Assembly (NCBI RefSeq): GCF_001422365.1
Contig: NZ_LMMT01000036.1
Location: 65,823-129,822 of the forward strand
Direction of reading: 5' to 3'
From: Pseudorhodoferax sp. Leaf265
GTDB taxonomy: Bacteria > Pseudomonadota > Gammaproteobacteria > Burkholderiales > Burkholderiaceae_C
Length of the DNA stretch: 64,000 nt
Below the pieces are notes generated by a model. It did not search any database and was not told where the DNA came from. It was given only the letters and a program-made list of their open reading frames with translations. Numbering within the stretch: the stretch's first letter is position 1; each line of letters begins with the position of its first letter. The translations under genes and the position numbers were made by a program. Positions 57,955-64,000 of the stretch are shown in pieces.

Positions 57955-58802
57955 CAGCCGAAGGTCGGGATGTTGTCGGCCAGCTGCATGCGGAAGCCGA
58001 ACCACTTCTCCTGCAGCTGGTAGATCGCGCCACTGGCCTTCAGCGCCGCGAGCTGCTCGTTCAGGTAGGCGATGATCTCGGTGTCTTCCTTGCGCACCGC
58101 AATGCCGGCCCAGTTGTCGCCGCCCATGCCCTTGACGATGGCGTACTTGCCCGGTGCATCCTTGAGCACCATGCCCAGCGTGGCCAGGGTGTTCAGCACG
58201 CCATCGACCCGGCCCTGGGCCAGGGCCACATAGGCGGACGGATGGTCGTCGAAGGTGCGCAGCTCCTTGAAGCCACTGCCGCCACCGCTCTTGAGCGCTG
58301 CGTTCATCTTCTCCTGCAGGATCTGGCCGGGCGAGCCCAGCTTGACCGCCAGCGTGCGGCCATTGAGGTCGCCGACGGCCTTGATCTTGTCCGCATCGCC
58401 CGCGCGCACCAGCAGCGCCTGCGACGCCTCGGCGTAGGGGATGGAAAAGCCCACGCGTTCGAGGCGCTCCTTGGTGTAGCTCATCGAGCTCATCACGATG
58501 TCGAACTTCTTGGTGTACAGCGAGGGGATCACGCCGGACCAGGCGGTGTCGACGAACACCGGCTTGACGCCCAGCGGCTTGCACAGCAGGCCGGCCAGCT
58601 CGACGTCGTAGCCGACGATCTCGGCGCCCTGGCGGTAGGTGAAGGGCACATACGCCGCCTCGCAGCCGATGCGCAGCTCGCCGGCGGCCTTGATCTGGGC
58701 CAGTGGCATGCCGGCGGCATGTGCCAGGCGGGACACCAGCGGCAGGGCCGTCGCGGCGCTGGCGGCAAGCAGGTGGCGGCGGGAAATCGTCGAAGTGGTC
58801 AT
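57954..58802 (-). CDS. Periplasmic substrate-binding protein, family 3
   Basis: A 282-residue protein with a twin-arginine-like signal ([23 protein letters not shown]). The fold is the polar-amino-acid type: [40 protein letters not shown]. It probably binds a small nitrogen-rich compound rather than an amino acid, given its operon. GGAG is 8 bases before ATG 58802. It starts an eight-gene block with the 58855 gene upstream. Confidence 0.9.
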   Translation of the reverse strand: MTTSTISRRHLLAASAATALPLVSRLAHAAGMPLAQIKAAGELRIGCEAAYVPFTYRQGAEIVGYDVELAGLLCKPLGVKPVFVDTAWSGVIPSLYTKKFDIVMSSMSYTKERLERVGFSIPYAEASQALLVRAGDADKIKAVGDLNGRTLAVKLGSPGQILQEKMNAALKSGGGSGFKELRTFDDHPSAYVALAQGRVDGVLNTLATLGMVLKDAPGKYAIVKGMGGDNWAGIAVRKEDTEIIAYLNEQLAALKASGAIYQLQEKWFGFRMQLADNIPTFG

Positions 58803-58854
58803 GGGAGGAACTCCAGGGCTGGCAACGGTGGATCGGAACAGGGGACGGCGTGGG

Positions 58855-60369
58855 TCAGTGCACCGGGAGGCGCGCGGCGTGGGTGTCGGACGGAATCGGC
58901 ATGGCCAGCGTGCGCCGGTAGATGGCTTCGACCGCCTGCAGCACCGGCTGCACCGAGGCCTCGGCGGCGTCGAAGCGCTCGGCCAGCTCGCCAAACTCGG
59001 ACTGGGCTTCGCGCAGCAGCGCGCGCTCGTCGATGCGCGTCAGTGCGCCGCCCTGCAGCACGACCTCGCCCGCCACCATCGAGAAGCCCAGGCCGGCGCC
59101 GCGCTCGGCATAGACCAGCTGGCGGACCGGGTCGGTGTACGGGGTGAACGTCACGGTGTCGGTGCGGTAGGCCACCAGGTCGGCGATCGCGCCGACGCGC
59201 AGGCTGCCCAGCGCTTCGCCGAAACCCAGCGCGCGGCCACCGGCCAGCGTGCCGGCGGACAGCGCCTCGCGCGCCGACAGCCAGCGCCCGGGCTCGTCGC
59301 CGCGCAGCTTGGACACCGCCGCAGCGCTGCCCAACACGTTGAGCATGTTGACCGTGACGGTGGAGCACGAGCCATCCGAGCCCAGACTGACGTTGACGCC
59401 TGCCTCCAGCAGCTCGCGCACGGGCTGCACGCCCGATCCCAGGGTCAGGTTGCTCCAGGGGTTGTGCTGGGCCGTGGCGCCGCTGCGGGCCAGCGCCTCG
59501 ATCTCGCGCGGGTTCAGCCAGACCGCGTGGATCAGGCTGGTCGCCGGCTTCAGGAAGCCGATGCGGTCCAGATACTCCACGATGGGGCTGCCGTAGAAGA
59601 TCTGCCCGGTCACGACCTGCATGCGCGTCTCCTGCACATGGGTGATCAGCGGCAGCGCCAGCTCGTCGGCCAGCGCCCGCACCGCCAGCAGGAAGGGCTC
59701 GTTGCAGCGCTGCGGCGCCGAGGCCGAGACCAGCACGCCGACCCGGTTGTGCTGCGGATGGCGCGTGCGCGCCAACGCGCGCACCAGACCCAGCTGGTCG
59801 CCGCTGGCCGGCGGCGGCGCGGCGCGCAGCTCGGCCGCCAGCGCGGGCGGGAAGTGCTCGTCCGCGAACGGGAAGTTGTCGATGATGGGCCGGTCCATCA
59901 TGGCGAAGCCGGCCAGCGAACGGATGCCGATGTCCTCGTAGGCCTGGAACATGGCGTCGATGCGGGTGCGGTCGATCGCGCCGCCCAGCGCCGTGTCGTC
60001 GACCAGCGTGGTGCAGCCCGTGCGCAACGATTCGATGGCACCGATCATGGTCCGCAGGTAGACCTGGCGCGGTGTCAGGGGCACGGGGATGCGCGTGCGC
60101 ACCAGGTGCATCCACAGCTCCAGCGGCAGGTTCTCGGTGCGGCCGCGCTGGAAATGCTCGTGCGAATGCTGGTGGCCGTTGACCAGGCCCGGCACCAGCA
60201 GGTGGTCCGACAGGTCGACGACGCGGTCCGCGTCGGCCAGTTGGCCGGCCGGCGCGATGGCGGCGATCCTGTCGCCCTCGACCAGCAGGTCCTGCGGCCG
60301 CTCGGACGGCGCGAGCGCATCGCCCAGCAGCACGCGCGCATTGCGCAGCAGGGTGCGTTTCTTGCTCAT
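58855..60369 (-). CDS. Metal-dependent amidohydrolase, cytosine/guanine-deaminase-like
   Basis: A 504-residue TIM-barrel amidohydrolase: GLVNGHQHSHEHF (metal HxH variant), ITHVQETRM and LGSDGSCSTV (Asp ligand). It belongs to the deaminase/hydrolase group that includes cytosine deaminase, guanine deaminase and TrzN. GGAG lies 6 bases before ATG 60369. It is divergent from the nucleoside deaminase with only 32 bases between starts. It is the second amidohydrolase of the locus, so two sequential hydrolytic deaminations are plausible. Confidence 0.88.
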   Translation of the reverse strand: MSKKRTLLRNARVLLGDALAPSERPQDLLVEGDRIAAIAPAGQLADADRVVDLSDHLLVPGLVNGHQHSHEHFQRGRTENLPLELWMHLVRTRIPVPLTPRQVYLRTMIGAIESLRTGCTTLVDDTALGGAIDRTRIDAMFQAYEDIGIRSLAGFAMMDRPIIDNFPFADEHFPPALAAELRAAPPPASGDQLGLVRALARTRHPQHNRVGVLVSASAPQRCNEPFLLAVRALADELALPLITHVQETRMQVVTGQIFYGSPIVEYLDRIGFLKPATSLIHAVWLNPREIEALARSGATAQHNPWSNLTLGSGVQPVRELLEAGVNVSLGSDGSCSTVTVNMLNVLGSAAAVSKLRGDEPGRWLSAREALSAGTLAGGRALGFGEALGSLRVGAIADLVAYRTDTVTFTPYTDPVRQLVYAERGAGLGFSMVAGEVVLQGGALTRIDERALLREAQSEFGELAERFDAAEASVQPVLQAVEAIYRRTLAMPIPSDTHAARLPVH

Positions 60370-60401
60370 GGTTTGGCTCCGAATGTTTGGAAGGACGATG
60401 G

Positions 60402-60866
60402 ATGAACGACGCGCACTGGATGCGCCTCGCGCTGGATGAAGCCGAGGCCGCCTACGCCCGCGGCGACTGGCCGACCGGCGCGGTGTTGGTACGCGATGGG
60501 CAGCTGCTGGGCCGTGGCCAGAACCGCCAGGTCAGCCAGGGCGACCCGACGCTGCACGCCGAGCCCGACGCGCTGCGCCAGGCCTTCGCGGCCCACGGCC
60601 CGGCCGCGGCGCAGGGCGCCACGCTGTACTGCACGATGGAGCCCTGCCCCATGTGCGCGGGCGCGCTCAAGCTGGCCGGTGTGTCCACGCTGGTGCTGGC
60701 GTTGCGCCATGCCACGCTGCGCCGCAGCGACCTGGGCGAGTACAGCATCGAGCGCTTCTGCACGCTGACCGGCCACGCCGTGGCGCTGCGCGATGGCGTG
60801 CTCGAGGCCGACTACCTCGCGCTGCGGCTGCGCTGGGGCGGCGACCAGGTCCATCGGCAAGGTTGA
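60402..60866 (+). CDS. CDA-fold nucleoside/guanine deaminase-like enzyme
   Basis: A 154-residue cytidine-deaminase-fold zinc enzyme. The HAE motif (LHAEPDAL) supplies the zinc His and catalytic Glu, and PCPMC the two cysteine ligands. Length and motif match guanine deaminase/tRNA-type deaminases such as TadA and GuaD. ATG 60402 is chosen because GGAAGGA precedes it. It lies directly opposite the 58855 amidohydrolase and is likely part of the same pathway. Confidence 0.9.
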   Translation: MNDAHWMRLALDEAEAAYARGDWPTGAVLVRDGQLLGRGQNRQVSQGDPTLHAEPDALRQAFAAHGPAAAQGATLYCTMEPCPMCAGALKLAGVSTLVLALRHATLRRSDLGEYSIERFCTLTGHAVALRDGVLEADYLALRLRWGGDQVHRQG

Positions 60867-60964
60867 AATCGGCAGCGGCTCCGAAGGCCGCGGAGCAGGC
60901 CATGCCAACAGACGCCGCGGAACTGGCTCTGCCAGGCCGCTGGCGGCGCCCGTTGAGGGGGATG

Positions 60965-60990
60965 GGCTGGCTACACGAAGTGAGCCAGCC
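60965..60990. repeat. Perfect hairpin between convergent deaminase and permease genes
   Basis: GGCTGGCT (60965-60972) pairs exactly with AGCCAGCC (60983-60990) around a 10-base loop. It lies in the 142-bp gap between two converging genes and could end transcription from both sides, but has no T-run, so it may instead be a genome-dispersed palindrome. Confidence 0.5.
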
Positions 60991-61008
60991 AAACGGGGTG
61001 GATTCATG

Positions 61009-61878
61009 TCACCGCATGTGGCGTGTGATGCCGGCCACGCGCTCCATGACGATCATCAGCACGAGCGTGGCTGCGATCAGCACGCCCGACACGGCGGCCG
61101 CCCGCACATCCAGGTTCGACTCGATGATGTGCCACATGCGGATCGGAAGCACCTCGCTGCGCGCGTCCGACAGAAACAGCGACACCGCCACGTTGTCGAA
61201 CGAGTACATGAAGCCGATGAAGGCACCGGCCAGCACGCCGCGCGCGATCAGCGGCAGCGTGATGGTGCGGAACACGTAGAGCGGCGAGGCGCCCAGCGAA
61301 TGTGCGCTTTCCAGCAGCACGCCGTCCATCTGCAGCAGGCTGGCCGAGGTGGTGCGCAGGATGTACGGGGTGGTGATGGCGACATGGCCCAGCACCAGCG
61401 TCCAGAACGACAGGCCCGTGCCCGCGATGTTGAACAGCATCAGCAGCGACAGGCCGATGGCCAGCGCCGGCAGCATCAGCGGCGAGAGCAGCACGGCCTC
61501 GGCTGCGCGCGCCCAGCCCTCGCGCCGGCGTGCCAGCGCCAGCGCGGCGGCCACGGCCAGCACCACCGAGATGCTGGTGGCCACAGCCGCCAGCTTGAGC
61601 GAGAGCACGCCTGCGTCGATCAATTCGGGCGACTCCCAGAGCGCCTGGTACCAGCGCACCGAGTAGCCCGGCGGCGGGAACTTGAGCGAGAAGCCGCTCG
61701 TGAACGAGGTGATAAGCACCACCACGGTCGGCGCCAGCAGCAGCACGCCGGCGCAGACGCCCAGCACGCCGAACACGGCCCAGAACGAACGCCGCTCCAG
61801 GGCACCGGCCAGCGACTCGGCCGCGCGCGGCGCGGTGGCGGGGCGCGCGAGGGCGCCGGAAACGAAGGCATCAGGCAT
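61009..61878 (-). CDS. PotC-like ABC permease
   Basis: A 289-residue permease of the spermidine/putrescine/2-aminoethylphosphonate type, with about six membrane segments. The coupling-helix motif is ESAHSLGASPLYVFRTITLPL (split over residues about 200-220). ATG 61878 overlaps the first permease stop by 8 bases. It is the last gene of the ATPase-permease-permease operon. Confidence 0.9.
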   Translation of the reverse strand: MPDAFVSGALARPATAPRAAESLAGALERRSFWAVFGVLGVCAGVLLLAPTVVVLITSFTSGFSLKFPPPGYSVRWYQALWESPELIDAGVLSLKLAAVATSISVVLAVAAALALARRREGWARAAEAVLLSPLMLPALAIGLSLLMLFNIAGTGLSFWTLVLGHVAITTPYILRTTSASLLQMDGVLLESAHSLGASPLYVFRTITLPLIARGVLAGAFIGFMYSFDNVAVSLFLSDARSEVLPIRMWHIIESNLDVRAAAVSGVLIAATLVLMIVMERVAGITRHMR

Positions 61879-62728
61879 GGACGAATCCCCGGCTGCGGCG
61901 GCCCACCGCGTTGATGGCGACGACCACGGCCAGCACGCTGGCCAGCAGCAGCATCGCGATCGCGGCGGCGAACGGATAGTTGTTGGCCTGGATGGCCTGC
62001 TGGTACATGTAGTAAGGCATGAACATCTGCTGCCCGCCGCCCACCAGCGTCTGCGTGACGAAGGCGCTGATGCTGGAGGCGAACACCAGCAGCGCCCCGG
62101 CCAGCAGGCCCGGCATCGTGAGCGGCAGCGTGACCTGCCAGAAGGTGCGCCAGTGGCCCGCGCCCAGCGCCAGCGAAGCCTGGCGCAGGTTGGCGTCGGT
62201 GTTCATGAGCGAGGTGATGAGCGGCAGCACCATGAGCGGCAGCTCGATCTGGGCCAGCGCCACCGTCACACCGCCCGGCGTGTAGAGCAGCTTGAGCGGC
62301 TCCGCGATCAGGCCCCAGTCCATCAGCACCGTGTTGACGATGCCCTGGCGGCCCAGGATCACGACCCAGGCGAAGGTGCGCACCACCGAGCTCGTGAGCA
62401 GCGGCAGCACGATTAGCAGCATGAGCAGGCCCTGCCAGCGCGCCGGCGCCTGGGTGTAGAGGTAGGCCAGCGGAAAGCCGATCAGCAAGGTGAGCAGCGT
62501 GACCTTGAGCCCCAGCAACAGCGTGCCGCCCAGCACCGAGAGGTTGAAGCCGTCGCCCAGGAACTTGGCGTACTGGGCGATGCCGAACTGCGTCATGCCC
62601 TGGTCGTCGTGCAGGCTGATCCAGCCCAGCAGCAGCATGGGGGCGAGCACGAAGACCCCGAAGAAGAGGCCCAAAGGCAGCGCCAGGCCCAGCGGCGGCG
62701 CGAAGCGGGGTGCGGTGGCGCTGGCCAT
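61871..62728 (-). CDS. PotB-like ABC permease
   Basis: A 285-residue permease with six predicted membrane segments and a coupling motif near QASLALGAGHWRTFWQVTLPL (split over about 190-210). It starts 5 bases after the ATPase stop. Together with the PotC-like permease and PotA-like ATPase it forms an importer whose substrate-binding protein is not in the window. Confidence 0.9.
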   Translation of the reverse strand: MASATAPRFAPPLGLALPLGLFFGVFVLAPMLLLGWISLHDDQGMTQFGIAQYAKFLGDGFNLSVLGGTLLLGLKVTLLTLLIGFPLAYLYTQAPARWQGLLMLLIVLPLLTSSVVRTFAWVVILGRQGIVNTVLMDWGLIAEPLKLLYTPGGVTVALAQIELPLMVLPLITSLMNTDANLRQASLALGAGHWRTFWQVTLPLTMPGLLAGALLVFASSISAFVTQTLVGGGQQMFMPYYMYQQAIQANNYPFAAAIAMLLLASVLAVVVAINAVGRRSRGFVHA

Positions 62729-62732
62729 CGCG

Positions 62733-63821
62733 TCAGCCTGCGAACACGCCGGCGGGGGCACCGGGGCGCAGCCGCACGCCCACCTGTTCACCGGCCTCAA
62801 AGCGCATCTGGCCCGCGCTGCGCGGCTGCGTGACCTTGATCGTGCCGCCCGTGGCCAGCGCAAGTTCGTAGACCAGCGAAGGCCCCAGCGGCAGCACCAT
62901 CTCCACGCGGGCCGGCAGCGCGCCCAGCGCGGAGCCGGCCAGCACCAGGTTCTCCGGCCGCGCCGCGACCACCACGCTGCCCACGCGCGAGCACGGCGCG
63001 GCCCGCTCCAGCGAGATTGCGCCGCCGTCCGCGCAATCGACCACGTAGCCGCCCTCGGCGCTGCGCAGCTGGCCCGGCAGCAGGTTGGCCGTGCCGATGA
63101 AGGTGGCGACGAACAGCGTGGCCGGCCGGTCGTAGATGGCCTCGGGCGTGTCGAACTGCTCGACCCGGCCCGCGTGCATGACGGCGATGCGGTCGGCCAT
63201 GGACATGGCCTCTTCCTGGTCGTGCGTGACCAGGATGGTGGTGATGCCCAGCTCGCGCTGGATGCGCCGGATCTCGATCTGCATGTCCAGCCGCAGGTTC
63301 TTGTCGAGCGCGGCGAAGGGCTCGTCGAGCAACAGCACGCGCGGGCGCACGGCCAGCGTGCGCGCCAGCGCCACGCGCTGCTGCTGGCCGCCCGACAGCT
63401 CGCGCGGGTAGCGCTTGCCGTAGTCGGCCATGCGCACCATGGCCAGCATCTGCGCGGCCGTGGCGCGCGCCTCGGTGGCCGCCACGCCACGTGCGCGCAG
63501 GCCGTAGGCCACGTTGTCGGCCACCGTCATGTGCGGGAACAGCGCGTAGTTCTGGAACACGATGCCGGCGCCGCGCTCGTTGGTCGGCAGCGCATCGACG
63601 ATCTCGCCGCCGATGCGCACATGGCCGCCGCTCTGGCGCAACAGGCCCGCCACGATGCGCAGCAGCGTGGTCTTGCCGCAGCCGCTGGGGCCCAGCAGCG
63701 CGACGAGTTCGCCGGCCGGGATGTCCAGCGACACGGACTCCACCGCCGTGGCACCGGCATAGCGGTGTTGGATCTGGTCGAGCACGATGCCGACGCCGGC
63801 GGTTCGATCGGGAGTTTGCAT
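62733..63821 (-). CDS. PotA-like ABC ATPase
   Basis: A 362-residue ATPase with an N-terminal ABC cassette (Walker A GPSGCGKTT, Q-loop FQNYALFPH, signature LSGGQQQR, Walker B LLLDEPFAALD) and a C-terminal TOBE-like domain with VVAARPENL. ATG 63821 (MQTPDRTAG) is preferred; upstream codons run into the promoter region. It probably imports a cationic or nitrogen-rich compound. Confidence 0.9.
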   Translation of the reverse strand: MQTPDRTAGVGIVLDQIQHRYAGATAVESVSLDIPAGELVALLGPSGCGKTTLLRIVAGLLRQSGGHVRIGGEIVDALPTNERGAGIVFQNYALFPHMTVADNVAYGLRARGVAATEARATAAQMLAMVRMADYGKRYPRELSGGQQQRVALARTLAVRPRVLLLDEPFAALDKNLRLDMQIEIRRIQRELGITTILVTHDQEEAMSMADRIAVMHAGRVEQFDTPEAIYDRPATLFVATFIGTANLLPGQLRSAEGGYVVDCADGGAISLERAAPCSRVGSVVVAARPENLVLAGSALGALPARVEMVLPLGPSLVYELALATGGTIKVTQPRSAGQMRFEAGEQVGVRLRPGAPAGVFAG

Positions 63822-63925
63822 GCGGTGGCCTGGTTGGGGGCGGCACCGGATGCGCCGCGGTCCCTGCGGCAACTCAAGAAACGTGCCACACGACGCATCT
63901 CCGCGTGGCCACAAAAAAAACTGAG

Positions 63926-63959
63926 ATTGGACACAATCTCGTTTTTCATTGAGCACAAT
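63926..63959. promoter_or_regulatory. Tandem helix-phased operator-like repeat upstream of the PotABC-like operon
   Basis: ATTGGACACAAT (63926-63937) and ATTGAGCACAAT (63948-63959) are related 12-mers 22 bases apart, two helical turns. The first is extended to the perfect palindrome GAGATTG-GACA-CAATCTC (63923-63940). On the minus strand, its hairpin is followed by a run of eight T, so it could also be a terminator or attenuator. The repeats lie 105-138 bases before the ATPase start. Confidence 0.6.
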
Positions 63960-63970
63960 TTGGTGCGAAA

Positions 63971-63987
63971 TGCGCCACATTGGCGCA
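63971..63987. promoter_or_regulatory. Short inverted repeat near the window edge
   Basis: TGCGCCA (63971-63977), CAT, TGGCGCA (63981-63987) is a perfect 7-bp inverted repeat just upstream of the tandem operators, within GGTGCG (63962-63967) and CGCACC (63993-63998). It is a second candidate protein-binding site for the same control region. Confidence 0.45.
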
Positions 63988-64000
63988 GCTGCCGCACCGG

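Overview
The window is high-GC DNA (about 70-75% G+C in hand-counted genic lines). Tight operons, many ATGA/GTGA start-stop overlaps, several Bug-type tripartite tricarboxylate receptors, a PilY1/FimT minor-pilin cluster and a kynBUA operon together suggest a betaproteobacterium, most likely Burkholderiales and probably Comamonadaceae. That placement is an inference from gene content. No rRNA, tRNA, CRISPR array, transposase or integrase gene was seen.

Layout. 1-5702 (minus): type IV pilus minor-pilin operon fimT-pilV-pilW-pilX-pilY1, with pilY1 cut by the left edge. 5930-9186 (plus): aconitase acnA and ribosome-rescue factor arfB. 9190-14041: lipoprotein hydrolase, CBS-pair protein and a soluble GAF-PAS-GAF hybrid histidine kinase. 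14106-20986 (minus): sugar operon encoding a ROK regulator, CUT2-type ABC importer, TIM-barrel epimerase and Gfo/Idh/MocA dehydrogenase. 21083-27019: LysR regulator facing a hydroxy-acid operon (FMN oxidase, RraA-like lyase, D-2-hydroxyacid dehydrogenase, two Bug receptors, the second ending in a premature stop). 27062-31098: SRAP-family protein without its catalytic cysteine, PctA-like chemoreceptor, diguanylate cyclase. 31142-39540 (plus): polar-amino-acid-type ABC importer joined to a 2-keto-3-deoxygluconate-type kinase, a 2-ketoacid reductase and a LacI regulator, then a CurA-like reductase and another Bug receptor.

39541-43800 is compositionally different: two hand-counted 60-base lines gave 34 and 33 G+C, against 45 in a flanking genic line. 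It carries an SDR, a YcaC-like hydrolase, an AraC regulator and a Tat-exported SnoaL-like protein separated by long gene-poor gaps, and looks acquired. 43873-49048: trxC, ion channel, MFS exporter facing its AraC regulator, nitroreductase and a lipoprotein esterase. 49061-51892 (minus): kynB-kynU-kynA, converting tryptophan to anthranilate; kynU carries an in-frame GC-rich insert. A likely antitoxin remnant lies at 52045.

52174-63821 is the most interesting region: a PuuE-type ring-opening amidohydrolase, an Asp/Glu/hydantoin racemase, an amidase-signature amidase, two metal-dependent deaminase-type amidohydrolases, a CDA-fold nucleoside deaminase and two ABC importers. The combination resembles a purine, allantoin or hydantoin-like N-heterocycle salvage pathway, but does not match a known pathway exactly. 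Its right-hand importer lies behind a tandem, helix-phased operator-like repeat. Several intergenic and one intragenic GC-rich palindromic repeats suggest REP-like elements are active in this genome.
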